Source: JAATGI01 sp036510675
GTDB lineage: Bacteria; Pseudomonadota; Alphaproteobacteria; ATCC43930; CGMCC-115725
Assembly: GCA_036510675.1 (NCBI GenBank)
Contig: DATCDN010000054.1
Coordinates: 1 to 64,000 of the forward strand
Direction: 5' to 3'
DNA: 64,000 nt
The position numbers and the translations under genes were made by a program. Shown here in pieces: positions 35,703-44,276 of this stretch. How positions within the stretch are numbered: the stretch's first letter is position 1; each line of letters starts with the position of its first letter. Under the pieces are notes generated by a model that searched no databases, was not told the origin of the DNA, and worked only from the letters and a program-made list of their open reading frames with translations.

Positions 35703-35990
35703 ATGTCGCAATCGCAAACCCGCTCGACGCGCCTCGAAGCCCGCATCTCGCCCGATACGCTGGCGACGGTAAAGCGTGCCGCCGAAATCCAAGGGCGCAG
35801 CGTCAGCGATTTTGTCGTCGCTGCCGCGCGCGATGCCGCGCAAAGAGCAATCGAGGATAATCAAATTATTCGGCTTTCGCTGGAAGATCAGCAGGCTCTG
35901 GCGACAATGCTTCTTCGTCCGGCCACGCCGGTGCCGGCTCTGCGACGCGCCCGAAATGCCCATCGCCGGCTCATCGCAAAAGCGCGGTGA
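35703..35990 (+). CDS. DUF1778 (TacA-like) antitoxin
   Basis: 95 residues. The N-terminal ribbon-helix-helix (TRSTRLEARISPDTLATVKR, AEIQGRSVSDFVV) binds DNA in this family, and the C-terminal tail wraps the partner GNAT toxin. Its stop overlaps the GTG of the downstream toxin by 4 bp (GTGA), the standard arrangement of DUF1778-GNAT pairs. It would repress its own operon. Confidence 0.88.
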   Translation: MSQSQTRSTRLEARISPDTLATVKRAAEIQGRSVSDFVVAAARDAAQRAIEDNQIIRLSLEDQQALATMLLRPATPVPALRRARNAHRRLIAKAR

Positions 35991-36499
35991 CGGCGCCCTT
36001 TGTCATTATGCCGCTGTCGCCGAATCACGATCGCCTCGCTTTTTCCTGTGGCGTGGCGGCGCTCGATGCGTATCTGCACAGACAAGCGGGGCAAGATGTC
36101 CGGCGGCGGGTGGCGAATTGCTTTGTCGCTATCTTACCGGATGCACGGCTCATCGCGGGATATTACACATTGTCGGCCGCCAGCATCCCGGTCACCGATC
36201 TTCCGCCAGCATTGGCTCATCGGCTGCCGCGATATCCCATTGTTCCTACGGCACTCGTCGGACGCTTGGCCGTCGACCGTCAATACGCCAAGCGAGGTCT
36301 GGGTGGGGCGTTGCTGTTCGATGCGCTCGAGCGCGCGGCAAATGCGGACCCCGCGATCTTCGCATTGGTCGTGGACGCCAAGGACGCGCATGCCGCCGAC
36401 TTCTACCGGCATTTTGGTTTTCAACCTTTTGCCAGCCGCCCCATGAGCTTCTTTCTGGCGTTGGCAACGGCGGCAAAACTCAAACCGCTCCCCAAATAA
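35987..36499 (+). CDS. GNAT-family acetyltransferase toxin (TacT-like)
   Basis: 170 residues. The acetyl-CoA site is RQYAKRGLGGALL, and the C-terminal FYRHFGFQPF has the Tyr that is catalytic in TacT/AtaT toxins. The N-terminus (SCGVAALDAYLHRQAGQD) fits the same group, whose members acetylate aminoacyl-tRNA and stop translation. Translated from the GTG that overlaps the antitoxin stop. The nearby tRNA-His gene is not evidence for its target. Confidence 0.87.
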   Translation: MTAPFVIMPLSPNHDRLAFSCGVAALDAYLHRQAGQDVRRRVANCFVAILPDARLIAGYYTLSAASIPVTDLPPALAHRLPRYPIVPTALVGRLAVDRQYAKRGLGGALLFDALERAANADPAIFALVVDAKDAHAADFYRHFGFQPFASRPMSFFLALATAAKLKPLPK

Positions 36500-36502
36500 G
36501 CG

Positions 36503-38014
36503 ATGGCAAAATCACCGACGGCGGTAACCATGGATCCGAACGACAACGCGCTGCTGACCCCCGCCGAGATGGCGGCGGTGGATCGTGCCGCGATTGCCGC
36601 CGGCGTGCCGGAAATCACGCTGATGGAGAATGCCGGCAAGGCGGTCGCCGATGCGATCCGCGCGCGCTGGCCAAAGCCGCATGCGGCCGCCGTGCTATGC
36701 GGGCCGGGCAACAATGGCGGCGACGGCTTCGTCGTCGCGCGCCATCTGCTGGCGGCGGGCTGGCGGGTCCGGCTCGGCCTGCTCGGCGAGCGCACCCAAC
36801 TGCGTGGCGCCGCCGCGCATCATGCGGTGCTGTGGCGAGGCGAAGTGGAGAAACTATCGCCTGCCCTGCTCGACGGCGCCGACTATATCGTCGATGCGCT
36901 GTTCGGCGCCGGCCTGTCGCGCCCAATCGCCGGCGAGGCCGCCGCGACGCTCGCCGCCGCCGACGCGTCGGGCCGGCCAATCGTCGCGGTCGATATCCCC
37001 AGCGGGGTCGACGGCACCACCGGCGCGGTGATGGGTATGGCGCCGCGCTGCGCCCTCACTGTGACTTTCTTCCGCAAGAAGCCCGGCCATCTGCTGATGC
37101 CGGGCCATGAGCATTGCGGCGAGATCGCGGTCGCCGAGATCGGCATGCCGCCCGGCATGCTGCGCGGGACCCAGCCGGCCCTGTTCGAGGATGGCCCCGC
37201 TTTGTGGCTCGACGCCTATCCATGGCCTCGCGCCCAGGGCCACAAATACAGTCGCGGCCATGCGCTGATCGCCGGCGGCGCCGAGATGACGGGTGCGGCG
37301 CGACTCGCCGCGCGGGCCGCCGCGCGCATGGGCGCCGGCCTGGTGACACTGGCGGCGCCGGAACGCGTCTGGCCGATCTATGCCGCCGCCCTCACCGGCA
37401 CCATCGTCAAGCCGATGGCCGGCCTCGACGATTTCGCCACGCTGCTGACCGACGCGCGCCGCAATGCGGTGCTGATCGGGCCGGGCGCCGGCATCGAAGA
37501 CGGCACGCGCGATCAGGTGCTGACAGCGCTGGTCGTGAAGCGCGCGACCGTGCTCGATGCCGATGCGCTGACCGTGTTCGCCGAGTATCGCAAGACGCTG
37601 TTCTCCGCGATTGAGGGCCCAACCGTGCTGACGCCGCATGAGGGCGAATTCGCCCGGCTGTTCGATGTCGCCGGTGACAAGCTGGCACGGGCGCGGGCGG
37701 CGGCGGCACAGAGCGGCGCCGTAATTCTGCTCAAGGGACCCGACACCGTGATCGCGGCGCCGGATGGGCGCGCCGCCATCAATGCCAACGCGCCGCCCGA
37801 CCTTGCGACCGCCGGCAGCGGCGATGTGCTGTCGGGCATGATCGTGGGGCTGCTGGCGCAAGGGCTCGACCCGTTTCGCGCGGCGGCGGCGGCGGCTTGG
37901 TTGCATGGCGAGGCGGCGCGCATCTTCGGCCCCGGCCTGGTGGCGGAGGATATCGTCGAATATTTGCCAACCGTCCTGAAGCGACTGAAAATCTTTGCCC
38001 ACCCCTCGTCCTGA
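36503..38014 (+). CDS. nnr: Bifunctional NAD(P)H-hydrate epimerase/dehydratase
   Basis: 503 residues. The N-terminal YjeF_N epimerase domain (about 10-225) shows ENAGKAVADAI and GPGNNGGDGFVVARHL. The C-terminal ADP-dependent dehydratase (about 235-490) shows KGPDTVIAAPDG and LATAGSGDVLSGMI. Together they repair hydrated NADH/NADPH. Four bases follow the toxin stop, so it may be cotranscribed with the toxin-antitoxin pair. Confidence 0.95.
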   Translation: MAKSPTAVTMDPNDNALLTPAEMAAVDRAAIAAGVPEITLMENAGKAVADAIRARWPKPHAAAVLCGPGNNGGDGFVVARHLLAAGWRVRLGLLGERTQLRGAAAHHAVLWRGEVEKLSPALLDGADYIVDALFGAGLSRPIAGEAAATLAAADASGRPIVAVDIPSGVDGTTGAVMGMAPRCALTVTFFRKKPGHLLMPGHEHCGEIAVAEIGMPPGMLRGTQPALFEDGPALWLDAYPWPRAQGHKYSRGHALIAGGAEMTGAARLAARAAARMGAGLVTLAAPERVWPIYAAALTGTIVKPMAGLDDFATLLTDARRNAVLIGPGAGIEDGTRDQVLTALVVKRATVLDADALTVFAEYRKTLFSAIEGPTVLTPHEGEFARLFDVAGDKLARARAAAAQSGAVILLKGPDTVIAAPDGRAAINANAPPDLATAGSGDVLSGMIVGLLAQGLDPFRAAAAAAWLHGEAARIFGPGLVAEDIVEYLPTVLKRLKIFAHPSS

Positions 38015-38040
38015 CATAAATTTCCGGCTAATCTTCCGCC

Positions 38041-39456
38041 ATGAGTGAACGCACCGGATTCCTCGACGGCGTCGTCGATCGCACCCTCGACAATCTGCGC
38101 TCGTGGCGCCTTGCGTGGCGCGATATCGCCTGGCGCGGCGTCGCGGGAACCGCCGCGCCAAAGCCCGAATTGTCGCGCGACGATGCCGAACGCCTGCGTC
38201 ACCGGCTGCGCGATTGCCTCGAGGCGCGGGGTGGCGCCGTCGCGGCCCGCGCCCGCGCGGCCGATCTCGGGCGCACCTATCTCGCCCTCAATGCCATCGG
38301 CCGGCAGCGCTTTCTCCAACTGCTGGCGGGCGAGTTCGATATCGATCGCGGCACCGTCGATATCCTGTGCCAGCGCCTGCTCACGGCCGAGCGGGACGAG
38401 CGCGCGGCGCTGGAGCGATCGCTGCGCGACGCGCTGGAGCCGCCGCGCCTCAAGCTGTTGACCCAGTTCAACGCGCTGCCCGAGGGCGTCAAGTTCCTGG
38501 TCGATCTGCGCGCCGAGCTGATGGGCCTCGCGCGCGGCGACCCGGTGCTGGCCTCGCTCGAGGGCGATCTGAAACATCTGCTGGCGGGCTGGTTCGACGT
38601 CGGGTTCCTAGAGCTGCGCCGCATCACCTGGGACAGCCAGGCTTCGCTGCTGGAACGGCTGGCCCGGTATGAGGCGGTGCATCGCGTGCGCAATTGGGCC
38701 GACATGAAGAACCGGCTCGATCCCGACCGCCGCTGCTTTGCCTATTTCCACCCGCGCATGCCCGACGAGCCGCTGATCTTCGTCGAGGTGGCGCTGGTCA
38801 AAGGCATTGCCGGCAATGTCCAGGCGCTGCTCGACCAGAACGCGCCGTTGGGCGATCCCGACACCGCCGACACCGCGATCTTCTATTCGATCTCCAATTG
38901 CCAGAAGGGCCTGTCGGGCATCAGCTTCGGCGATTTCCTGATCAAGCGGGTGGTCGACCGGCTGCAAGAGGAGCTGCCACACCTCAAGACCTTCGCCACC
39001 CTGTCGCCGATCCCGGGCTTCCGCGCGTGGCTTGAGCGCCATGTCAAGGACAAGGACAATATCCTGACGCCGCAGGAGCGCGAGGCACTGCCATCGTCGC
39101 TCGCCGCCGAGACGCTCGAAAAATTACTGGCGCGGCCGCGCTGGCACGAGGATGCGGTCCTGGGCGAGGCATTGCGTCTTCCCCTGACGCGGCTCTGTGC
39201 GCGCTATTTGATGACCGAGAAGCGCTCGGCTGGGACGGTAGCGGATTCGGTCGCGCATTTCCACCTGACCAACGGCGCGCGCATGGAACAGCTTGATTGG
39301 CTGGCCGACACCTCGGTCAATGGGCTGAAGCAATCCTTCGGCATGATGATCAACTATCTCTATGCGCCGCGCGACATCGAACAGAACCACGAAACCTATG
39401 TCACCGAGCATCAGATCGTCGCGTCGCCGGCGATCCAGCGCCTGGCGAAGGGGTAG
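38041..39456 (+). CDS. Malonyl-CoA decarboxylase
   Basis: 471 residues. The family is recognised by FAYFHPRMPDEPLIFVEVAL, the stretch ISNCQKGLSGISFG, the catalytic-Ser region LSPIPGFRAWL and the His-containing HFHLTNGARMEQLDWLADTS. The N-terminal helical domain is present (residues 1 to about 160). It converts malonyl-CoA to acetyl-CoA and CO2. No matA-type ligase (matB) or transporter lies beside it; a HicAB-like pair follows three bases later. Confidence 0.93.
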   Translation: MSERTGFLDGVVDRTLDNLRSWRLAWRDIAWRGVAGTAAPKPELSRDDAERLRHRLRDCLEARGGAVAARARAADLGRTYLALNAIGRQRFLQLLAGEFDIDRGTVDILCQRLLTAERDERAALERSLRDALEPPRLKLLTQFNALPEGVKFLVDLRAELMGLARGDPVLASLEGDLKHLLAGWFDVGFLELRRITWDSQASLLERLARYEAVHRVRNWADMKNRLDPDRRCFAYFHPRMPDEPLIFVEVALVKGIAGNVQALLDQNAPLGDPDTADTAIFYSISNCQKGLSGISFGDFLIKRVVDRLQEELPHLKTFATLSPIPGFRAWLERHVKDKDNILTPQEREALPSSLAAETLEKLLARPRWHEDAVLGEALRLPLTRLCARYLMTEKRSAGTVADSVAHFHLTNGARMEQLDWLADTSVNGLKQSFGMMINYLYAPRDIEQNHETYVTEHQIVASPAIQRLAKG

Positions 39457-39459
39457 CAG

Positions 39460-39681
39460 ATGAAAGAATTGACCGTCCATGCTGAGTTCGACGCCGAGGC
39501 CGGAGTTTGGCTGGGTTCCAATGAAGAACTGCCGCTTTCCACGGAAGCACCGACCTTCGATCAATTAATGAGCCGCGTGTTGGAAATCGCGCCGGAAATC
39601 GCCGCCTTGAACGGGTTGATCGGCGAAGGCGAAAAGCTGACGATTCATTTTACCGCCGACCGGATCACCGCGGCGGCCTAG
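39460..39681 (+). CDS. HicB-like antitoxin (DUF1902)
   Basis: 73 residues: KELTVHAEFDAEAGVWLGSN, then LSTEAPTFDQLMSRV, the single partial RNase-H-like fold of DUF1902/HicB antitoxins. No C-terminal DNA-binding domain is visible. It lies 10 bp before the HicA gene, so the order is antitoxin first. Confidence 0.8.
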   Translation: MKELTVHAEFDAEAGVWLGSNEELPLSTEAPTFDQLMSRVLEIAPEIAALNGLIGEGEKLTIHFTADRITAAA

Positions 39682-39691
39682 ACTAGGTTCT

Positions 39692-39886
39692 GTGGCTGAT
39701 TTCGATCGAGAATTGGCCCGGTTGCTTCGGGAGGCCGAATGCCGGTTTGTTCGGGCCGGCAAAGGCAGTCATCAGATTTGGTTCAGTCCAATCACCAACC
39801 GGAATTTCGCCGTTCCCCTCGCCATAAAAAGCCGGCATACCGCGAACGCCGTTCTACGGGATGCCGGCCTCTCCAAAACTTTCTAG
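39692..39886 (+). CDS. hicA: HicA-family mRNA interferase toxin
   Basis: 64 residues from GTG 39692. The double-stranded-RNA-binding-like HicA fold shows LLREAECRFVRAGKGSHQIW, with the catalytic His in GKGSHQIW, and RHTANAVLRDAGLS at the C-terminus. Such toxins cleave mRNA. The gene ends two bases before the end of the convergent amidohydrolase gene. Confidence 0.85.
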   Translation: MADFDRELARLLREAECRFVRAGKGSHQIWFSPITNRNFAVPLAIKSRHTANAVLRDAGLSKTF

Positions 39887-39887
39887 C

Positions 39888-40763
39888 CTAACGCGCCAGC
39901 CCCAGCAGCTTCGCGGCGTTGTCCTTGAGGATCAGCGGCTTCACCTCCGGTCGGATCTCGATCTTCTCGAAATCGGCGAGCCAGCGGTCCGGCGTGATCA
40001 CCGGGAAATCCGAGCCGAACAGCACCTTGTTCTTGATCAGCGTATTGGCATAACGGATCAGGCTCTGGGGGAAATATTTCGGCGACCAGCCCGACAGGTC
40101 GATATAGACGTTGGGCTTATGCTGGCACACCGACAGCGCCTGTTCCTGCCATGGGAACGAGGGGTGGGCCATGATGATCGACATGTCGGGAAAATCGGCG
40201 GCGACCTCGTCGAGATACATCGGGTTGGAATATTCAAGCTTGATGCCGCCACCCCCGCGCATGCCGGAGCCGACGCCGGTCTGGCCGGTATGGAACAGCG
40301 ATATCAGCTTATGCTCGGCGATCACCTCATAGAGCGGATAGGCCATCCGGTCGTTGGGATGAAATTGCTGCGACGAGGGATGGAACTTGAAGCCCTTGAC
40401 GCCGTAATCCTTGATCAGCATTCGCGCCTCGCGCACGCCGAGCATGCCCTTGTGCGGATCGATGCTGGCGAACGGGATCAAGATGTCGTCGTTCTCGGCG
40501 ACTTGGCGCGCCACTTCTTCATTGGGATAGCGCCGCTTGCCGGTTGCGGCCTCGCTGTCGACCGTGAAGATCACCGCCGCGATCTTGCGGTCGCGATAAT
40601 ATTGCGCGATTTCGCTGATCGGCTTGGGCTCATAGCTGGTCTTGAAATATTTCGCCATGTAGGCGCGGCCCTCGGCGCCATCCTCATAGGAGGGGGAGCC
40701 GGGCGGCCCATCGGCATGGGTATGGACGTCGATGGCAACAACGGAAGCAAGATCGATCGGCAT
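39888..40763 (-). CDS. Amidohydrolase family protein (Amidohydro_2, ACMSD/resorcylate decarboxylase-like)
   Basis: 291 residues. The metal-binding H14-x-H16 lies in IDVHTHADG, with later ligands in FKFHPSSQ, FHTGQTG, IMAHPSFPW and the Asp in LFGSDFPV. This arrangement is the Amidohydro_2 group, which includes non-oxidative decarboxylases (ACMSD, gamma-resorcylate) and lactone hydrolases. Substrate unknown. Confidence 0.87.
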   Translation of the reverse strand: MPIDLASVVAIDVHTHADGPPGSPSYEDGAEGRAYMAKYFKTSYEPKPISEIAQYYRDRKIAAVIFTVDSEAATGKRRYPNEEVARQVAENDDILIPFASIDPHKGMLGVREARMLIKDYGVKGFKFHPSSQQFHPNDRMAYPLYEVIAEHKLISLFHTGQTGVGSGMRGGGGIKLEYSNPMYLDEVAADFPDMSIIMAHPSFPWQEQALSVCQHKPNVYIDLSGWSPKYFPQSLIRYANTLIKNKVLFGSDFPVITPDRWLADFEKIEIRPEVKPLILKDNAAKLLGLAR

Positions 40764-40796
40764 GGCGTTTCCTTCGTGGCTATTGCCGCAGTCTAC

Positions 40797-41273
40797 TCAA
40801 TCTTGCAGGTCGCGCGCCATATAGACCGTGCCTTTCAAGGGGTTGTGGTAGTAGGCGGGAATTTCCGCGAAGCCGAGTGCGCGATAGAGCGCCAGCGCGG
40901 CGGTCAGCCAGTCACCGGTATCGAGCAGCATGCGGCGATAGCCGGCGGCCCGCGCCTCGGTGATCAGGCGATCGCAGAGCTGGCGCCCTGCCCCCAGCCC
41001 GCGCGCGGCCGGCGCGACATAGAGCCGCTTCATCTCGCAGCCGCCCGGCGGATACGGGCGATAGGCGACGGTGCCGACCGCCGCGCCGCCACGTCGCGCC
41101 AGCAGCACCAGCCCGTGCGGCCGGGCATATTTGCCGGGCAGCGTCGCGAACTCGGCCTCGACGCCTTGAAAGCCGAGATCGATGCCGAGCCCGGCGACAT
41201 AGTCGCGAAACAAGCCCAGCACCGCATCATGATCGTGCGGCCAGCGCGCCTCGGCAATCGTCAGATCGCTCAT
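40797..41273 (-). CDS. GNAT-family N-acetyltransferase
   Basis: 158 residues. Acetyl-CoA-binding motif VAPAARGLGAGRQL, preceded by MKRLYV and followed by MLLDTGDWLTAALALYRALG, the common layout of small-molecule GNAT enzymes. It overlaps the thioesterase gene by 4 bp, so the two are translationally coupled. Substrate unknown. Confidence 0.85.
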   Translation of the reverse strand: MSDLTIAEARWPHDHDAVLGLFRDYVAGLGIDLGFQGVEAEFATLPGKYARPHGLVLLARRGGAAVGTVAYRPYPPGGCEMKRLYVAPAARGLGAGRQLCDRLITEARAAGYRRMLLDTGDWLTAALALYRALGFAEIPAYYHNPLKGTVYMARDLQD

Positions 41274-41671
41274 TCGTCGGGCGGCACCGGCCGCGGCCGG
41301 TGGTCGGGACCCAGCGCCACGAAAGTGAACAGCCCCTCCGTCACCTTGATCGCCTCGGCGCGGCCCCAGCGGCGCGCCCAGCTTTCGATCTTCACCGTCA
41401 GCGACGTGGTGCCGACGCGCACGATCTCGCCGTAACAGCTCACCTCGTCGCCGACGAAGATCGGCTGATGGAAGGTCATGGCGGTGATCGCGACGGTGGC
41501 GCAGCGCCCCTTGACCCGGCGCGATGCCACGGACCCGCCAGCCAAATCCATCTGCGACAGCACCCAGCCGCCGAAAATATCGCCGGATTGGTTAGCGTCC
41601 TTCGGCATCGGGATGGCCCGCAAGGCCGGCTGATAATTCGGGGGAACCTGCGGCGAGGCGCGGTCGGTCAT
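41270..41671 (-). CDS. Acyl-CoA thioesterase, YciA-like hotdog fold
   Basis: 133 residues from ATG 41671. The motif NQSGDIFGGWVLSQMD carries the catalytic Asp of YciA-type hexameric thioesterases, followed by TFHQPIFVGDEVSCYGEI. Longer starts add 28 residues unlike the family. It hydrolyses acyl-CoAs to free acids. Confidence 0.88.
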   Translation of the reverse strand: MTDRASPQVPPNYQPALRAIPMPKDANQSGDIFGGWVLSQMDLAGGSVASRRVKGRCATVAITAMTFHQPIFVGDEVSCYGEIVRVGTTSLTVKIESWARRWGRAEAIKVTEGLFTFVALGPDHRPRPVPPDE

Positions 41672-41863
41672 GGCTCGGACCCTCGTGGCTTGCGGCTCTT
41701 TATCGGCTTTCCGATCGGCGAGAACAATCCCGGCGCCATCCACGAGACACGCCATTAACCTTGCTTATTTTCCCAGTGACACGAAATCTCAAGGTGATAC
41801 AATCAATAATTGAACATGATAATTGGAAATACCTCTTTTTGGTTAACTCGTGATGAGGCCGTG

Positions 41864-42076
41864 ATGTCGAAACGTCAGCAATTGGTTGCGCTCTATGCCA
41901 TGCTCGACCACGTCGCGCAGGAGGCGAAACTAGCCGGCTTCGGCCTTGTGACTACCCTATCCGCCGCCGCCGCCGAGGCGGCCCGCGACGAACTGCGCGC
42001 GATCGATCGCCTTGCCAAGCCGCGCGATGGCCATCGCGGCCGCCGCGAGCGGGAAAAGGCCGAGACCCTGGTCTGA
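41864..42076 (+). CDS. Small hypothetical protein
   Basis: 70 residues from ATG 41864 with TGAGG five bases upstream; an in-frame ATG at 41810 lies in an AT-rich stretch that looks regulatory. Helical N-terminal half (MSKRQQLVALYAMLDHVAQE), Ala-rich middle, very basic C-terminus (RDGHRGRREREKAE). No recognised family. The 190-bp region before it (41672-41863) is much richer in A+T than its surroundings and probably holds divergent promoters. Confidence 0.5.
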   Translation: MSKRQQLVALYAMLDHVAQEAKLAGFGLVTTLSAAAAEAARDELRAIDRLAKPRDGHRGRREREKAETLV

Positions 42077-42128
42077 CCGACGCCCACTAAATATTGCGGG
42101 TTGCCGGATCGGGCCTACCTTAGGCTGC

Positions 42129-42158
42129 TTGCCGCTGTCCCGGCGCTTCCTTTATAGT
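42129..42158 (+). promoter_or_regulatory. Promoter of parE, probably leaderless transcript
   Basis: TTGCCG (42129-42134), 18 bases, TATAGT (42153-42158). The -10 ends only seven bases before the parE ATG at 42166, so transcription would start at or next to the start codon; no ribosome-binding site is present. Confidence 0.5.
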
Positions 42159-42165
42159 CCGCGCC

Positions 42166-44142
42166 ATGCCCGATCTCTTCGACAATCTCCCCCGCAAGGC
42201 ACCCGGCGGCTATTCCGCCAAGGACATCGAGGTCCTGGAGGGGCTGGAACCCGTTCGCCGCCGGCCCGGCATGTATATCGGCGGCACCGATGAGCGGGCG
42301 CTGCATCATCTGGCCGCCGAGGTGCTCGACAACGCCATGGACGAAGCGGTGGCCGGCCACGCCAACCGCATCGAGCTGGAGTTGTACGCCGACGGCTCCG
42401 TGCTGGTCCGGGATAATGGCCGGGGCATTCCGGTCGATCCGCATCCCAAATTCCCGAAGCAATCGGCGCTCGAGATCGTCCTGACCATGCTGCATTCGGG
42501 CGGCAAGTTCGGCGGCGACGCCTACAAGACCTCGGGCGGGCTGCACGGCGTCGGCGTCTCGGTGGTGAACGCGCTATCGGACAAGCTCACCGTCGAAGTC
42601 GCCATCGACCGCAAATTGTGGACCCAGGAATATGCTCGCGGGAAGCCGACCACCAAGCTCAAGGATGCCGGCGCCGCCCCCAACAAGCGCGGCACCGCGA
42701 TCCGCTTCCATCCCGACCCGCAGATTTTCGGCCCGACCGCGCAGTTCAAGCCGGCCAATCTCTATCGCCTGTGCCGGTCGAAGGCTTACCTGTTTCGCGG
42801 CGTCGAAATCCGCTGGTCGTGCGACCCGGGGGTGGCGCGGCCCGACGACGTGCCGCTGGAGGAACGGTTCAAATTCCCCGGTGGCCTCGCCGATTATCTT
42901 GCCTCGATCGTCGCCGACCGCGAGACGCTGACGCCGACGCCGTTCACCGGCGAGCATGATTTCGGGGCCGAGGGCCGGGTCGAATGGGCGATCGCCTGGC
43001 CGGCCGATGGCGATGCGTTTTCCTCGTCCTATTGCAATACCATCCCGACGCCGGAGGGCGGCACGCATGAGGCGGGCCTGCGCTCGGCTCTGACCCGCGC
43101 GCTCAAGGCCTATGGCGAGATGGTCAATAATCGCCGGGCCACGCAGATCACCGCCGAGGATGTCATGCAGGGCGCGGTGGTGCTGCTCTCCCTCTTCATC
43201 CGCGAGCCTCAATTTCAGGGCCAGACGAAAGAGCGGCTGGCTTCGGCCGAGGCGACACGCCTCGTCGATGGCGCGCTGAAGGATCACTTCGACCATTACC
43301 TCTCGGCCGATCCGGTCGCGGGGCGCGCGCTGCTCGACACCGTCATCGAGCGCGCCGAGGACCGGCTCAAGCGGCGCCAGCAAAAGGACCTCGACCGCAA
43401 GAGCGCAACCCGCAAGCTGCGCCTGCCGGGGAAGCTCGCGGATTGCAGCCGCTCTAGCGCCGCCGGTACCGAGATTTTCCTGGTGGAGGGCGACAGCGCC
43501 GGCGGCTCCGCCAAGCAGGCGCGCGAGCGCGACACCCAGGCGATCCTGCCGCTGCGCGGCAAGATCCTCAACGTCGCCAGCGCCAGCGCCGACAAACTGC
43601 GCCAGAATCAAGAGATCGCCGATCTGATCCTGGCGCTGGGCTGCGGCTCGGGCGATCGCTATCAGGACGAAAAACTGCGCTATGAGCGGGTCATCATCAT
43701 GACCGACGCCGATGTCGATGGCGCGCATATCGCATCGCTGCTGATGACCTTCTTCTTCCGCGAAATGCCCAAGCTGGTCGAGAACGGCAAACTCTATCTC
43801 GCGGTGCCGCCGCTCTACCGGCTGAGCCAGGGCGCCAATGTGGTGTATGCACGCGACGACGCGCACCGGGTCGAACTGACGAAGACCGTGCTGACCGGCA
43901 AGAGCAAGATCGAGATCAGCCGATTCAAAGGCTTGGGCGAAATGCCCTCGGCACAGCTCCGCGACACCACCATGAGCCCAACCAAGCGCACGCTGGAGCG
44001 CGTTACCCTGCCGGACCCTGCCGACCGCGCCAATGTGAAAAAGACCGAAACCCTGGTCGAAAGCCTGATGGGCCGCAAGCCGGAGCTGCGCTATCAATTC
44101 ATCCAGGACCGCGCCGCCTTCGCGAAGGGGCTGGATGTGTAA
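42166..44142 (+). CDS. parE: DNA topoisomerase IV subunit B (ParE)
   Basis: 658 residues. GHKL ATPase motifs: EVLDNAMDEA, RDNGRGIPVD and TSGGLHGVGVSVVNALS; TOPRIM motifs LVEGDSAGGSAKQ and MTDADVDGAHIASL; C-terminal FKGLGEMPSAQL. The short length without the GyrB insert favours ParE. With ParC (not in the window) it decatenates chromosomes. Confidence 0.94.
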   Translation: MPDLFDNLPRKAPGGYSAKDIEVLEGLEPVRRRPGMYIGGTDERALHHLAAEVLDNAMDEAVAGHANRIELELYADGSVLVRDNGRGIPVDPHPKFPKQSALEIVLTMLHSGGKFGGDAYKTSGGLHGVGVSVVNALSDKLTVEVAIDRKLWTQEYARGKPTTKLKDAGAAPNKRGTAIRFHPDPQIFGPTAQFKPANLYRLCRSKAYLFRGVEIRWSCDPGVARPDDVPLEERFKFPGGLADYLASIVADRETLTPTPFTGEHDFGAEGRVEWAIAWPADGDAFSSSYCNTIPTPEGGTHEAGLRSALTRALKAYGEMVNNRRATQITAEDVMQGAVVLLSLFIREPQFQGQTKERLASAEATRLVDGALKDHFDHYLSADPVAGRALLDTVIERAEDRLKRRQQKDLDRKSATRKLRLPGKLADCSRSSAAGTEIFLVEGDSAGGSAKQARERDTQAILPLRGKILNVASASADKLRQNQEIADLILALGCGSGDRYQDEKLRYERVIIMTDADVDGAHIASLLMTFFFREMPKLVENGKLYLAVPPLYRLSQGANVVYARDDAHRVELTKTVLTGKSKIEISRFKGLGEMPSAQLRDTTMSPTKRTLERVTLPDPADRANVKKTETLVESLMGRKPELRYQFIQDRAAFAKGLDV

Positions 44143-44173
44143 TCGTGCATCCCTCGACAGGCGCTACGCGCCA

Positions 44174-44242
44174 GCTCGGGATGAGGTTGATATTTTTGGT
44201 ATTGCGGGTTTTTACCAAACTCCCTCTATCCTCATCCCGAGC
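44174..44242. repeat. Nested inverted repeat downstream of parE
   Basis: Outer arms GCTCGGGATGAGG (44174-44186) and CCTCATCCCGAGC (44230-44242) are perfectly complementary over 13 bp. Inside, TTTGGTA (44195-44201) pairs with TACCAAA (44213-44219). The outer arm resembles the short CTCGACAGGC/GGATGAGG interspersed repeats known from several alphaproteobacterial genomes. It sits between convergent parE and tfoX-like genes and may also end transcription. Confidence 0.7.
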
Positions 44243-44276
44243 GTTTTCATCGGGCAAAGGCCCGGTGACGTACCCG

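Noticed and set aside
35481..35703. tRNA-His as integration site for an island carrying the toxin-antitoxin pair
   Set aside because: The pair lies at the 5' side of the tRNA, there is no integrase, and I see no repeat of the tRNA 3' end nearby.
41810..41863. Longer start (41810) for the small protein before parE
   Set aside because: The added 18 codons lie in the AT-rich, promoter-like stretch and lack a ribosome-binding site, whereas 41864 has TGAGG.
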